DNA of 57,469 nt from Lachnospiraceae bacterium (GCA_017621115.1 JAGATU010000099.1:1-57469); one strand, 5' to 3'. Positions 17,445-27,497 are shown, counted from the stretch's first letter. A program made the numbers and translations. The notes: a model not told the origin generated them from the letters alone.

Positions 17445-18722
17445 TTAAAATGTCGTAATTACACCTGCATTTTTAAGACTCTGTAAAGCCTTTAAAATAC
17501 CGAATTTAGCATGCGGGAATGTAAGCCCCCCCTGGAAATAAACAGCATACGGCGGTTTTATAGGTCCGTCTGCACTAAGTTCAATACTGCTACCCGACAC
17601 AAAGGCACCGGCTGCCATAATTACCTTGGCATCATATCCCGGCATATCCCACGGTTCCGGTACAACAAAACTGTCAACAGGTGCTGCCGCCTGAATTCCC
17701 TGACAGAACGCAATAACACCTTCTTCACTTCCGAATGTGACCGCCTGGATAATATCGTGACGGCTTTCCGTGCTGTTTGGTACAACATCAAATCCTAACT
17801 TTTCAAGACAGGATGCCGCAAATACAGCGCCCTTTAATGCACCGGCTGTTACGGTTGGTGCCAGGAATAATCCCTGATAAAAATCTTTTAATATACCAAG
17901 GGATGCTCCGACTTCTTTACCAAGTCCCGGTGAAGTAAGTCTGTATGCCGCGTTTTCCACGCATTCCTTTTTACCGGCAATATAACCGCCAATCGGAGCC
18001 AGCCCGCCGCCCGGATTCTTAATCAGTGAACCGACAATCATATCTGCTCCGACATCCGTCGGTTCTATTATTTCTACAAACTCACCGTAGCAGTTATCCA
18101 CCATACAAATTACATCCGGCTTAATTCCTTTAATAAAAGAAATCAGCTGTCCGATTCGTTCAACAGATAATGTCTTTCTTGGCTGATAGCCTTTAGAACG
18201 CTGGATGGTTACAAGCTTGGTCTTTTCATTAATAGCAGCTTTTATTCCGTCAAAATCAACTTCTCCGTCCGCAAGCAAATCAACCTGCGCGTAAGAAATA
18301 CCATATTCTTTTAAAGAGCCTTTGCTGTCACGGATACCGATTACTTCTTCCAAAGTATCATACGGCTTGCCGACAGGGGATAAGAGTTCATCTCCCGGAC
18401 GCAGATTACTCATAAGAGCAAGCGCAAGTGCGTGGGTGCCACAGGTAATCTGCGGACGTACCAAAGCATCCTCCGTATTAAAAAGTCTGGCATAGACTTC
18501 TTCTAAAGTGTCACGACCGACATCGTTATAACCATAGCCGGTCGTACCAAGCAAACACGCCTCACTGACATGGCATTCCTGCATCGCACGCAATACCTTT
18601 AACTGATTGTATTCGGCAACCTTATCAATCTGTTCAAAACGTTCCTGCAAACCCGAAAGAATGTTTTCACCAAATGCAAGTGTTGCATCTTCAATTCCCA
18701 ATGTTCTGTATATATTATTCAT
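17445..18722 (-). CDS. PLP-dependent methionine gamma-lyase-family protein (YnbB type)
   Basis: Fold-type I PLP enzyme of the family often labelled aluminium-resistance protein or YnbB. The probable PLP lysine is Lys235 in GSLIKNPGGG; the preceding DNCYGEF supplies the cofactor-ring Asp, and TCGTHALALAL (about 93-103) binds the phosphate. The length of 425 aa is typical. The true substrate is not established for the family, so the lyase name is by homology only. It lies 23 bases after miaA, an arrangement also known from Bacillus (ynbB near miaA-hfq), and ends the mutS-mutL-miaA group. No hfq is present between. Confidence 0.88.
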   Translation of the reverse strand: MNNIYRTLGIEDATLAFGENILSGLQERFEQIDKVAEYNQLKVLRAMQECHVSEACLLGTTGYGYNDVGRDTLEEVYARLFNTEDALVRPQITCGTHALALALMSNLRPGDELLSPVGKPYDTLEEVIGIRDSKGSLKEYGISYAQVDLLADGEVDFDGIKAAINEKTKLVTIQRSKGYQPRKTLSVERIGQLISFIKGIKPDVICMVDNCYGEFVEIIEPTDVGADMIVGSLIKNPGGGLAPIGGYIAGKKECVENAAYRLTSPGLGKEVGASLGILKDFYQGLFLAPTVTAGALKGAVFAASCLEKLGFDVVPNSTESRHDIIQAVTFGSEEGVIAFCQGIQAAAPVDSFVVPEPWDMPGYDAKVIMAAGAFVSGSSIELSADGPIKPPYAVYFQGGLTFPHAKFGILKALQSLKNAGVITTF

Positions 18723-18745
18723 AAATCTTCCTTTTATCAGTTCTC

Positions 18746-19702
18746 TTATAGTTTGTAAATACCTAACCTTTTCATGTGAGAATACATATACTCCAAAATC
18801 TTCTCATCCTCATAACCAAATCCCTGCTTATCAACCCAGATAACATCGTCTTCTTTTCGAAACCATGTTAACTGGCGCTTTGCAAAGTGACGGGTATTCT
18901 TTTTAATCAATTCAACCGATTCTTCAAGACTGATTGCACCGTTCAAATACAGTATAATTTCCTTGTATCCGACACCCTGCATTGATACAAGATCATCCGA
19001 ATACCCTTTTGCTTTAAGTGCTTTCACTTCTTCAAGAAGTCCGTTTTCCATCATAATGTCCACACGTTTATTAATGCGCTCATACAAATGGGCACGTTTA
19101 TCATTAAGGACAAAATAACAAAAATCATACTCAGCTTTTTTTAATCGCTGCTGTTCATTATACTCCGAAAACTTTCTTCCCGTGAAATGATGATATTCCA
19201 ATGCTCTGACAACCCGTTTCATATTGTTATAATGAACCGTGTCCGCATATTCTGCATCGACTTCACAAAGCATGGCATGAAGTTTCTTTTTTCCCTCTTC
19301 ATCGATGCCAATTTCATACATGGCATTACGGTAGGAATCATCATGTTCTTCTTCATTAAAATCAATTCCGTACAAAAGAGCCTGGATATAAAATGCGGTC
19401 CCTCCCGTTAAAACCGGGACCTTTCCCCTGCTTATAATATCTAAGGCAGCTTCCTTAGCCATTTCTTGGAAAACGGCAACATTAAACTCTTCATCCGGAT
19501 TCAAACAATCAATCAAATGATGTCTGACACCCTGCATTTCTTCTTTTGTAATCTTGGCCGTACCGATATCCATTCCGCGGTATACCTGCATCGAATCCGC
19601 ACTGATAATCTCGCCTCCGATTTCTTTGGCAAGCCGTATGGACAATTCGGTTTTACCGACTGCGGTAGGCCCCGTTAATATAATCATGACTGGTCTGTTC
19701 AT
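18746..19702 (-). CDS. miaA: tRNA dimethylallyltransferase
   Basis: Adds a dimethylallyl group to A37 of tRNAs that read UNN codons. The P-loop GPTAVGKTELS begins at residue 11, with the conserved ISADSMQVYRGMDIGTAK segment at about 33-51 and GGTAFYIQALLYG near 100. The length of 318 aa is normal. The start lies two bases after the mutL stop, so translation is probably coupled. The next enzyme of the same modification pathway, MiaB, is encoded upstream at 24359-25792 in the same transcript. Confidence 0.97.
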   Translation of the reverse strand: MNRPVMIILTGPTAVGKTELSIRLAKEIGGEIISADSMQVYRGMDIGTAKITKEEMQGVRHHLIDCLNPDEEFNVAVFQEMAKEAALDIISRGKVPVLTGGTAFYIQALLYGIDFNEEEHDDSYRNAMYEIGIDEEGKKKLHAMLCEVDAEYADTVHYNNMKRVVRALEYHHFTGRKFSEYNEQQRLKKAEYDFCYFVLNDKRAHLYERINKRVDIMMENGLLEEVKALKAKGYSDDLVSMQGVGYKEIILYLNGAISLEESVELIKKNTRHFAKRQLTWFRKEDDVIWVDKQGFGYEDEKILEYMYSHMKRLGIYKL

Positions 19703-19704
19703 AC

Positions 19705-21597
19705 TTATACAATCCGTTTAAACTTCTTTTCCAATTCATATTTTGTCATGGAAATCATGGTCGGTCTTCCATGCGGACAATTATAAGGATTGTCCAGTTC
19801 CATCATTTCCGCAAGTAATGCTTTTACTTCTTCTTTAGACATACGCATGTTACCTTTTACGGCAGCCTTACAGGCCATGGATGCCATCTTCTCATATATC
19901 AATTCGTTCTTTCCCTTAGGAATATCATCACAGAACTCGCTGATGAGAGATAAGAACATATCTTTTTCATTCTGTCCGTATAAATCAAGCGGAACTGAAC
20001 TTAGGGCAATTTCATTGCCTCCAAAATCCTCTATCGTAAATCCAAGGGCGCTAAAATAATCCTCATACTCTGAGATTACGGTTCTTTCCTTGGTTGAAAG
20101 GGAAACAATTACCGGTGGATTCAATGTCTGTGTTTCAATCTCTTTTTCCTTAAAATGTTTTATCAGACGCTCATATTTTACTTTTTCATGTGCTGCGTGC
20201 TGGTCCATAATTAATAATTTATCGTTAAAAGTAATCAACCAATACGTATCAAAAAGTTGTCCGATAATCTCATACTCATGCTCTGCTTCTTTTGATAAAA
20301 AAGGGGTCTCAAATAAGGAAATCTGTTCCGGTTTAGCAGCATACACCACGTTTTCTGCCTTTATTACATTATTGAATGGTACAACAGGATTCAAAGTCTG
20401 GATACTGTCTTTAATAATTCCTAAAACTGCAGGGTTCACCGTCTCATCATCGACTTGCTTTTGATTGGATTCTGTTGTATAAACTCCGGCTTCTTCCCGT
20501 ACATTTATATTCCCGATTCGTGCCTTTTCAAAAGGCTCCGGTGCCTTTTCTTTTATTTCGGCAACCGTTTTTTCTATCTTATCCTGCAAAGATATCTGCG
20601 GAATCAGTTCCTGCATTTTAAGCATGGCACTGACGCAACTTGCTATATAATCATAAAAATATTCGCCGTCAGAAAACCGCACATCCATTTTGGTCGGATG
20701 CACATTCACATCCACCAGTTCCGGAGAAACATCAATATTAAGAATAAAAAACGGGAATTTATGCTGCATCATATGACCCGAATAGCCTTCTTCCACTGCT
20801 TTGGCAATCAGATTACTCTTAATATATCTTCCGTTTACAAAATAGTTCTCATAATTACGGTTTGCTCTTGCAATCGTAGGCTTACCCAGTACTCCGTATA
20901 TGGAAATCCCCTTACCTTTCTGGGAAACCGGAATAATTTCCTTGGCAATTTCTCTTCCGAAAATACGATACACCAATTCTTCCAGATTACCGTTACCGGA
21001 TGTGTGGAATTTGACCTGTCCGTTCTGTATAAACTGGAAGGCAATGTCCGGTTTGGACAATGCCATACGTTCGCATAACTCATTGATATAACTGCCCTCA
21101 GTAGTCGGGCTCTTTAAAAACTTACGGCGCACCGGTGTATTGAAAAACAGATTTTTTACCAGGATTGTAGTTCCTTTTGGCACTCCTACTTCCTGAAATT
21201 CTTTTTCAACAGCACCCTCAATGACATAGCGGACACCGGTAAGTGCCTCTTCGGTTTTAGTAATCAATTCCACCTGTGCTACCGCGGCTATACTGGAAAG
21301 TGCCTCACCGCGAAAACCAAGCGTACCGATTGCCATAAGTTCGGAAGCGTCCTTAAGTTTGCTAGTGGCATGACGATAAAAGGCGTTTTTTACCTGGTCT
21401 TTTTCAATCCCCTCTCCATCATCCGTCACACGGATAAAGGAAATACCGCCTTCTTTAATCTCAACTGTTATTGCTTTTGCGCCCGCATCAATTGCGTTCT
21501 CAACCAATTCTTTTACGACACTGCCGGGACGTTCAATCACTTCGCCCGCCGCTATCTTATCTATGGTTTCTTCACTGAGCAACTCAATTTTCGCCAT
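19705..21597 (-). CDS. mutL: DNA mismatch repair protein MutL
   Basis: Mismatch-repair matchmaker with a latent nicking endonuclease. The GHKL ATPase domain has ELVENAIDAGA and DDGEGI and the lid motif GFRGEALSSIAAV. The C-terminal domain carries DQHAAHE...E at about residue 463 and CPHGRPT near the end, the metal-binding signature of MutL proteins that cut DNA, in keeping with the absence of MutH in Firmicutes. I start it at the ATG at 21597 (630 aa) with GGAGG eight bases upstream; a frame extending to 21645 adds 16 unsupported residues. It follows mutS after two large hairpins. Confidence 0.97.
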   Translation of the reverse strand: MAKIELLSEETIDKIAAGEVIERPGSVVKELVENAIDAGAKAITVEIKEGGISFIRVTDDGEGIEKDQVKNAFYRHATSKLKDASELMAIGTLGFRGEALSSIAAVAQVELITKTEEALTGVRYVIEGAVEKEFQEVGVPKGTTILVKNLFFNTPVRRKFLKSPTTEGSYINELCERMALSKPDIAFQFIQNGQVKFHTSGNGNLEELVYRIFGREIAKEIIPVSQKGKGISIYGVLGKPTIARANRNYENYFVNGRYIKSNLIAKAVEEGYSGHMMQHKFPFFILNIDVSPELVDVNVHPTKMDVRFSDGEYFYDYIASCVSAMLKMQELIPQISLQDKIEKTVAEIKEKAPEPFEKARIGNINVREEAGVYTTESNQKQVDDETVNPAVLGIIKDSIQTLNPVVPFNNVIKAENVVYAAKPEQISLFETPFLSKEAEHEYEIIGQLFDTYWLITFNDKLLIMDQHAAHEKVKYERLIKHFKEKEIETQTLNPPVIVSLSTKERTVISEYEDYFSALGFTIEDFGGNEIALSSVPLDLYGQNEKDMFLSLISEFCDDIPKGKNELIYEKMASMACKAAVKGNMRMSKEEVKALLAEMMELDNPYNCPHGRPTMISMTKYELEKKFKRIV

Positions 21598-21617
21598 GTT
21601 AATTTCCTCCATATTTG

Positions 21618-21640
21618 GAAGAATCACGCAGTGATTCTTC
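21618..21640. repeat. Perfect 10-bp hairpin upstream of mutL
   Basis: GAAGAATCAC and GTGATTCTTC form a perfect inverted repeat around a 3-base loop. No T-run follows on either strand. It ends a few bases before the mutL ribosome site, so it may affect mRNA stability or mutL translation. Confidence 0.75.
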
Positions 21641-21641
21641 G

Positions 21642-21694
21642 GCATGAAACATAGTTATTCTTAGGTATTTATACCTTAGAATAACTTTTCATGC
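21642..21694. repeat. Long imperfect palindrome between mutS and mutL
   Basis: Arms of about 22 bases (outer GCATGAA with TTCATGC, inner AGTTATTCT...GGTA with TACC...AGAATAACT, with a small bulge and one mismatch) flank a short loop. It begins at the mutS stop codon. It lacks a T-run, so it is not a classical terminator; it could protect the mRNA 3' end or be a dispersed repeat. Confidence 0.7.
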
Positions 21695-24342
21695 TACCAA
21701 CGGTTGTTAAGTTTACTCTGCAACCGGTATAAAGTATTAAGAGCATCTAATGGTGTTAACGAGGAAATATCAATCCCTTTTAACTCCTCAATCACATCCT
21801 CATCTTTTACGGTGTCAAATAAAGACATCTGGTTTAATTCCAATTCGCTGATGGCCTCGGTCTTGGTCTTAGCATCGCTCTTTTGCGGAACGGCAATATT
21901 CTGTACACGTTCCATCACATCCTTATCTATTAATTCGACAAGAATCTCTTTTGCACGCTCAATAACCATATCCGGAACACCTGCCAATTTGGCTACCTGA
22001 ATACCGTAACTCTTGTCAGCACCGCCTTTAATAATTTTCCTAAGGAAAACAATATCATCACCTTTTTCCTTAACGGCAATACAATAATTATTCACGTTAC
22101 CAATCTTACCTTCCAATTCCGTCAGTTCATGATAATGTGTTGCAAATAAAGTCTTCGCTCCCAAAATCTTGGTATTGGATATAAATTCAATCACGGACCA
22201 CGCAATGGAAAGTCCGTCAAAAGTGGAAGTTCCTCGTCCGATTTCATCCAAAATAAGTAAACTGTTCGAAGTAGCATTACGCAAAATATTAGCCACTTCA
22301 TTCATCTCCACCATAAAGGTACTCTGACCGCTTGCCAGGTCATCACTGGCTCCGACTCTTGTAAAAATACGATCCACAATACCGATGGAAGCTTTCTGTG
22401 CCGGTACAAATGAACCAATCTGTGCCATCAGAACAATCAGCGCACTCTGACGCATATAGGTGGATTTACCGGCCATATTCGGTCCGGTAATAACGGAAAT
22501 ACAATTCTTACCATTATCCAGGAATGTATCATTAGGAATGAACATATCATGCTCGATTACCTTCTCAACAACCGGATGTCTGCCGTCCTTAATGTTAATA
22601 ACACCCTTTTCATTAAGTGTCGGACGAACATAACGGTTCTGCTCCGCAACCAAAGAAAGCGATGCAAACACATCCAGTTTGGCAATCTCTTTGGCCGTTG
22701 TCTGGATTCTCTCAAGCTGACTTGCAATATAATCTCTGATTTCACAGAATTTGTCATATTCCAATGTTACCAGTTTATCTTCCGCATTCAGAATCGTATC
22801 TTCCAATTCCTTGAGTCTGGCTGTCGTATATCGCTCCGCATTGGTTAAAGTCTGTTTACGGATAAAGTCCTCCGGAACCATATCGATAAAGGAATTGGTT
22901 ACTTCAAAATAATAACCGAATACTTTGTTATATTTAATTCGAAGATTCTTAATACCGGTTCTCTCCCTGTCCTGTGCTTCCAAGTCGGCAAGCCAGTTCT
23001 TACCTTCTGTCTTGGCATGGCGGAGATTATCAATATCAGCATCATATCCGTCACGGATAATTCCGCCTTCGCGGATGGTAATCGGCGGTTCATCAATAAT
23101 GGCATCATCAATCAATGCACAAATATCTTCCAGACCGTCAATGCATTCCGAAATATGTAATAAAGCCTCGGATGACAAGCCTCCCGTAACCGTCTTAATC
23201 GGCGGCATCATTCGAAGGGAAGAAGCCAGGGCAATCATATCTCTCGGATTTACCGTATGGAAAGAGATTTTACCAATCAAACGTTCCAAATCGTATACAG
23301 GATTGAGATATTCCCTAATCTCATCACGCTCGCAGGGATTCTTACAAAGTTCTTCCACGGCATCCAGTCGCTTGGTAATCTTTTCTTTATCAATTAACGG
23401 CTGTTCAATATATTTGCGCAAAAGTCTGCCGCCCATGGCCGTCTTTGTCTTGTCCAAAACGCCTAAAAGCGAACCTTTTTTTTGTTTATCACGCAAGGTC
23501 TCACATAATTCCAGATTACGTCTTGTGGAACTGTCAAGAAGCATGTATTTACTCGTCAAATACGGATAAATATGTGTCAGATGATCCAGTGTACTCTTCT
23601 GTGTATCATACAGATACTGCATCAGGCTTCCAGCAGCAACGGTTCCTACCGGGAACTCCTCAATACCGATTCCCTGCAGGGATAATACATGAAAATGCTT
23701 AAGTAAAATTTTCTTACACTGTTCCTCATCAAAGAAATGCGGTTCCAGGGAATTGATACATATTCCCAAACGGTTCCTAAGTTCTTCCAGCGGTACACCG
23801 CTTACCATAAAGGCATCATTACAGATAATTTCCGCAGGAGAATACTTAATAATCTCATCCATTAACTGATTCTTATCCGCCACTTCGGTCAGATAATAAT
23901 CCCCCGTTGTAACATCTGCAATGGAAATACCGATTACTTCATCAAAATAGGCCACACACATCAGATAATTATTCTTATTATCTTCAAGTGCCTGTGTATT
24001 TAAATTGGTACCCGGTGTTACAATACGGACAACTTCACGTTTTACAAGGCCTTTTGCCATCTTAGGGTCTTCGACCTGTTCGCAAATGGCTACCTTATAG
24101 CCCTTTGATACAAGCTTATTCAGATATCCGTCTACAGCATGATAAGGAACGCCGCACATCGGTGCCCGTTCCTCAAGTCCGCAGTTTTTACCTGTTAATG
24201 TAATCTCCAATTCTTTTGATGTAACAATTGCATCTTCAAAGAACATTTCATAGAAATCGCCAAGTCTGTAAAACAAAATACAATCCTTGTACTCTTCTTT
24301 TGTCTGCATATATTGCTGCATCATTGGGGTTAATTCTGCCAC
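21694..24342 (-). CDS. mutS: DNA mismatch repair protein MutS
   Basis: Recognises mismatches and starts repair. The mismatch-binding Phe-X-Glu motif is in GDFYEMF (residues 28-34). The ATPase domain has Walker A ITGPNMAGKSTYM near residue 617, Walker B LLILDEIGRGTST near 690 and the helix-turn-helix dimer contact at the C-terminus. The length of 882 aa fits MutS1. It starts with GTG, with AGAGGA seven bases upstream, 16 bases after the miaB stop, and precedes mutL, the usual Firmicutes order. Confidence 0.97.
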   Translation of the reverse strand: MAELTPMMQQYMQTKEEYKDCILFYRLGDFYEMFFEDAIVTSKELEITLTGKNCGLEERAPMCGVPYHAVDGYLNKLVSKGYKVAICEQVEDPKMAKGLVKREVVRIVTPGTNLNTQALEDNKNNYLMCVAYFDEVIGISIADVTTGDYYLTEVADKNQLMDEIIKYSPAEIICNDAFMVSGVPLEELRNRLGICINSLEPHFFDEEQCKKILLKHFHVLSLQGIGIEEFPVGTVAAGSLMQYLYDTQKSTLDHLTHIYPYLTSKYMLLDSSTRRNLELCETLRDKQKKGSLLGVLDKTKTAMGGRLLRKYIEQPLIDKEKITKRLDAVEELCKNPCERDEIREYLNPVYDLERLIGKISFHTVNPRDMIALASSLRMMPPIKTVTGGLSSEALLHISECIDGLEDICALIDDAIIDEPPITIREGGIIRDGYDADIDNLRHAKTEGKNWLADLEAQDRERTGIKNLRIKYNKVFGYYFEVTNSFIDMVPEDFIRKQTLTNAERYTTARLKELEDTILNAEDKLVTLEYDKFCEIRDYIASQLERIQTTAKEIAKLDVFASLSLVAEQNRYVRPTLNEKGVINIKDGRHPVVEKVIEHDMFIPNDTFLDNGKNCISVITGPNMAGKSTYMRQSALIVLMAQIGSFVPAQKASIGIVDRIFTRVGASDDLASGQSTFMVEMNEVANILRNATSNSLLILDEIGRGTSTFDGLSIAWSVIEFISNTKILGAKTLFATHYHELTELEGKIGNVNNYCIAVKEKGDDIVFLRKIIKGGADKSYGIQVAKLAGVPDMVIERAKEILVELIDKDVMERVQNIAVPQKSDAKTKTEAISELELNQMSLFDTVKDEDVIEELKGIDISSLTPLDALNTLYRLQSKLNNRW

Positions 24343-24358
24343 AAGTATTTCCTCTTTC

Positions 24359-25792
24359 TTATTCGTTCACAATCTCGCCAAAATAGTAAAAACCTTTGGC
24401 TTCCTTTAATCTTACGTTTACAACAGAGCCGATTAACGACTCATCTCCCTTAAAATGAACCAAAGTATTATTCGATAATCTTCCGGTCACCAAAGAAGTA
24501 TCGTGTTCATTAATCTCTTCCACCAATACATCCAACACCTGTCCGGTTAGCGTACCTGCCTGCTCATTTGCTATCTCCTGAACTGCAGTAAGCACCCTGT
24601 TAAACTGCTTCTGTACCTCGTCTGCCGGAACCTGGTTTTCCATTGCGGCAGCAGGTGTTCCCGTACGTTTGGAATAAATAAACGTAAATGCATTGTTGTA
24701 TCCTGCTTTGCGGATAACATCAATGGTATCATCCACATCCTCAGCCGTTTCTCCGGGGAATCCAACGATAATATCCGTTGTCAATGCCAAATCCGGAATC
24801 TCTTTCTGTAATTTATCAACCAACGCCAAATACGATTCCTTCGTATAGCGTCTGTTCATCTTTTCCAAAATCCTTGTAGAACCGGACTGAAGCGGTAAAT
24901 GCAGATGCTTGCAAATCTTCTTCGAATGCTTCATTACCTCAATCAATTCATCCGATAAATCCTTCGGATGGGAAGTCATAAATCGGATTCTCTCAATACC
25001 GTCAATCTTTTCCACTTCTGATAACAGTTTTGCAAAAGATACAGGTGTGTCCAGATTCTTTCCGTAAGAATTCACATTCTGGCCAAGAAGCATAACTTCT
25101 TTGACTCCGTCTGCAGCAAGACGCTTAATCTCATCCAGAATCTCCGCCATCTCACGGCTTCTCTCGCGCCCTCTTACATAGGGCACAATACAGTAGCTGC
25201 AGAAATTATTGCAGCCAAACATAATATTAATACCGCATTTAAACGGGTATTTACGTTCAATCGGAAGTGTCTCCACAATCTTGTCCGTACTCTCCCAAAT
25301 ATCAATTACCATCTTATCGGTAGTTAACATACGGTATAACAATTCTGCAAATTTAAAAATATTATGGGTTCCGAAAATCAGATTGACATAACGGTAACTT
25401 TTCTTAATCTTCTCAATTACCGCTGCTTCCTGCATCATACAACCGCAAAGCGCAATCTTCATGTCCGGATTTTTCTTTTTTTGATGTCCGAGCTGACCAA
25501 GCCTGCCATACACCCGCTGATTGGCATTATCACGCACCGTACAGGTATTAAAAATCACAAAATCAGCATCTTCAGACTCAATAATCTCATAACCGGCTTC
25601 TTTTAAGATACCTGTTAATTTTTCGCTGTCCTTGGCATTCATCTGACAGCCGAATGTTGTCACACAGCAGGTAGGTCTTCTACCCATTTGATGCGTTTTC
25701 TCCGCAATCAATTGTTTGAGTTTAATAATATATTCCTGCTGGCGTAATCCCTCTTCTATATTCACTTCACTTGGTGCATTCTTAAATTCCAT
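24359..25792 (-). CDS. miaB: tRNA-2-methylthio-N6-dimethylallyladenosine synthase
   Basis: Radical-SAM methylthiotransferase that completes ms2i6A37 in tRNA. The N-terminal cluster domain has Cys49 (FGCQMN), Cys84 (FNTCTV) and Cys118 (CGCM). The radical-SAM motif CNNFCSYC gives Cys194, Cys198 and Cys201. A C-terminal TRAM domain covers about 405-470. The length of 477 aa is normal. It lies between the 5-FTHF cyclo-ligase gene and mutS and shares the transcript with miaA. Confidence 0.96.
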   Translation of the reverse strand: MEFKNAPSEVNIEEGLRQQEYIIKLKQLIAEKTHQMGRRPTCCVTTFGCQMNAKDSEKLTGILKEAGYEIIESEDADFVIFNTCTVRDNANQRVYGRLGQLGHQKKKNPDMKIALCGCMMQEAAVIEKIKKSYRYVNLIFGTHNIFKFAELLYRMLTTDKMVIDIWESTDKIVETLPIERKYPFKCGINIMFGCNNFCSYCIVPYVRGRERSREMAEILDEIKRLAADGVKEVMLLGQNVNSYGKNLDTPVSFAKLLSEVEKIDGIERIRFMTSHPKDLSDELIEVMKHSKKICKHLHLPLQSGSTRILEKMNRRYTKESYLALVDKLQKEIPDLALTTDIIVGFPGETAEDVDDTIDVIRKAGYNNAFTFIYSKRTGTPAAAMENQVPADEVQKQFNRVLTAVQEIANEQAGTLTGQVLDVLVEEINEHDTSLVTGRLSNNTLVHFKGDESLIGSVVNVRLKEAKGFYYFGEIVNE

Positions 25793-25798
25793 GTAAGA

Positions 25799-26383
25799 TT
25801 AAACCTTTCTGCACTCTGTTATTCCTTTTTCACTCACAATAACAAAGGCTTTTTTATCATGCGCATCCGTCGGAATTCTTTCCATAATCTGAATCGAATA
25901 ACACAATGCGATACGATTCATGATATCATACTTTGTAAGGAAACGGTCATAGTAACCTTTTCCATATCCGATGCGCGAGCCGTCCTTAGCAAATACAGCC
26001 CCCGGCATAAGCATTACGGTACTGTCCACGTTCTCATAATCGTCTGTAACAAAAACTTCCGTACAAGTCTCATCCGGCTCAGGAATCCCTTTGTATCCTT
26101 CTTTTAAATCATTATGGCTCCCAATCCGGAAAAAATCCATTTCTTCCCCGTTTACTCTTGGTAAAAATACTCTTTTGCCGCTTTTAAGTAAACTCTCAAT
26201 CAATTCCATAGTTTGGACTTCACTCTTATATCCTACAAAAGCAAGAATGTTATCCGCATATTGAACTGTGTGCATCTTCATTACCCTATCTGCAATATTT
26301 TGGCTATAAGAAGCACGCTCCTTGTCGGACAATCCGTCACGTACGGATAATATTTCTTTTCTAATGGAGTTCTTTGTTTCCAT
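25799..26383 (-). CDS. 5-formyltetrahydrofolate cyclo-ligase
   Basis: ATP-dependent conversion of 5-formyl-THF to 5,10-methenyl-THF, returning a storage folate to one-carbon metabolism. The family signature RIGYGKGYYDRFL lies near residue 138, with a basic N-terminal segment KNSIRKEILSVRDGL. I start it at the ATG at 26383 (194 aa) because GGAG lies six bases upstream; a longer frame to 26431 lies inside the DUF896 gene. The chosen start still overlaps DUF896 by 23 bases. A further folate enzyme, Fhs, is encoded at 40967-42637. Confidence 0.93.
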   Translation of the reverse strand: METKNSIRKEILSVRDGLSDKERASYSQNIADRVMKMHTVQYADNILAFVGYKSEVQTMELIESLLKSGKRVFLPRVNGEEMDFFRIGSHNDLKEGYKGIPEPDETCTEVFVTDDYENVDSTVMLMPGAVFAKDGSRIGYGKGYYDRFLTKYDIMNRIALCYSIQIMERIPTDAHDKKAFVIVSEKGITECRKV

Positions 26384-26585
26384 ATTTTTCTCCAAGATTT
26401 GTAATAGAACCGTCTTCGTTTTGGATATCAATATTATCCAGCTGTCCGCGAAGAGAACGTCTGATAGATAATACGTACTGCTGACGCAGTTCTTTCTGCT
26501 CTGCTTTTTCTTCTTCCGTCAGTCCTTCATTCTGGGATTTATGGTATAACTCATTGATTCTGTCAATGATTTCCTGCATATTCAT
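26361..26585 (-). CDS. DUF896 (YnzC/UPF0291) protein
   Basis: 74-aa soluble, helical, charged protein. The segment IIDRINELYHKSQNEGLTEE and the following KELRQQYV match the DUF896 helical-hairpin pattern known from Bacillus YnzC. No enzymatic role is known. It overlaps the cyclo-ligase gene by 23 bases and follows proB by about 30, so it lies inside the operon. The ATG two codons later is an alternative start. Confidence 0.85.
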   Translation of the reverse strand: MNMQEIIDRINELYHKSQNEGLTEEEKAEQKELRQQYVLSIRRSLRGQLDNIDIQNEDGSITNLGEKYGNKELH

Positions 26586-26615
26586 CTAAAATTACCTTTC
26601 TATCATGCCATAAAA

Positions 26616-27497
26616 TTATGAATGGATATTCTGAATGAATTCCACAACATCAAAATTCTCATCCTTGTTGGCCTTAAACAATGTACCAAGGTTACGTCCG
26701 TCCATTAATCTGTGGATAATACGGATATCGCTACTGTTGGCAATAATCATATCCGTACCGCAACTGGTTGCAATCTTGGCTGCCTGCATCTTGGTATTCA
26801 TACCACCGGTTCCTACATTGCTTCCGGTACTTTCCTTGCCCATATGCATGTATTCATCGGTAAGCACTTCTACTTCCTCAATGAACTTTGCCTCCTTATT
26901 CACTCTCGGGTCATCCGTATATAAGCCGTCAATATCGGACAAAAGAATCAAAAGGTCCGCATTTACAAGGGATGCTACAATCGCTGATAAAGTGTCATTA
27001 TCACCGATTAACACATCATCTTCGCCGACGCGGATTTCGTATGTAGAGACGGTATCGTTCTCGTTTACAATCGGAATCACACCCATATCCAATAATTCAG
27101 TAAAGGTATTGTAAGCATTTTCCCTGTTTACATCATCAACAATAGTATTCTTCGTCATCAGAATCTGCGCTGCAATCTGGTTGTATTCTGCAAAAATCTT
27201 CTGATAAGTCATCATCAGTCTGGCCTGACCGATAGCCGCACATGCCTGTTTAAAGCCCATATGCTTACTGTTAGCCTTGAGCGCGGTAGCTCCAACGGCC
27301 TTTTTACCGACTGCAATCGCACCACTGCTGACTAAAATAACATCTTTACCCTGGTTGCGGAGATTACACAACTCACGGCATAAAACATCCAATTTAATAT
27401 AATCAAGATCCCCTGTTTCCTTGTGTTGTAAGGAGGAGGAACCGATTTTAATTACTATTCTTTTTTTGTCTTTAATTCCTTCACGAATCTTACTCAC
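26616..27497 (-). CDS. proB: Glutamate 5-kinase, kinase domain only
   Basis: First step of proline synthesis: phosphorylation of glutamate. The amino-acid-kinase domain is complete, with RIVIKIGSSSL at the N-terminus, VSSGAIAVG near 55 and INENDTV-like IVNENDTV near 140. At 293 aa it lacks the C-terminal PUA domain of longer ProB proteins. I use the GTG at 27497, since TTGGAGG lies five bases upstream; the frame extends five codons further with TTG. proA is not adjacent. A promoter candidate lies at 27533-27561. Confidence 0.93.
   Translation of the reverse strand: MSKIREGIKDKKRIVIKIGSSSLQHKETGDLDYIKLDVLCRELCNLRNQGKDVILVSSGAIAVGKKAVGATALKANSKHMGFKQACAAIGQARLMMTYQKIFAEYNQIAAQILMTKNTIVDDVNRENAYNTFTELLDMGVIPIVNENDTVSTYEIRVGEDDVLIGDNDTLSAIVASLVNADLLILLSDIDGLYTDDPRVNKEAKFIEEVEVLTDEYMHMGKESTGSNVGTGGMNTKMQAAKIATSCGTDMIIANSSDIRIIHRLMDGRNLGTLFKANKDENFDVVEFIQNIHS

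Noticed and set aside
20455..21078. 207-aa plus-strand open frame
   Set aside because: It lies wholly opposite mutL, has no ribosome site or recognisable family, and its composition (Phe/Ile/His rich) is that of an antisense shadow.
22925..23569. 214-aa plus-strand open frame
   Set aside because: Antisense to the well-conserved mutS; Ser-rich shadow composition and no start signals.
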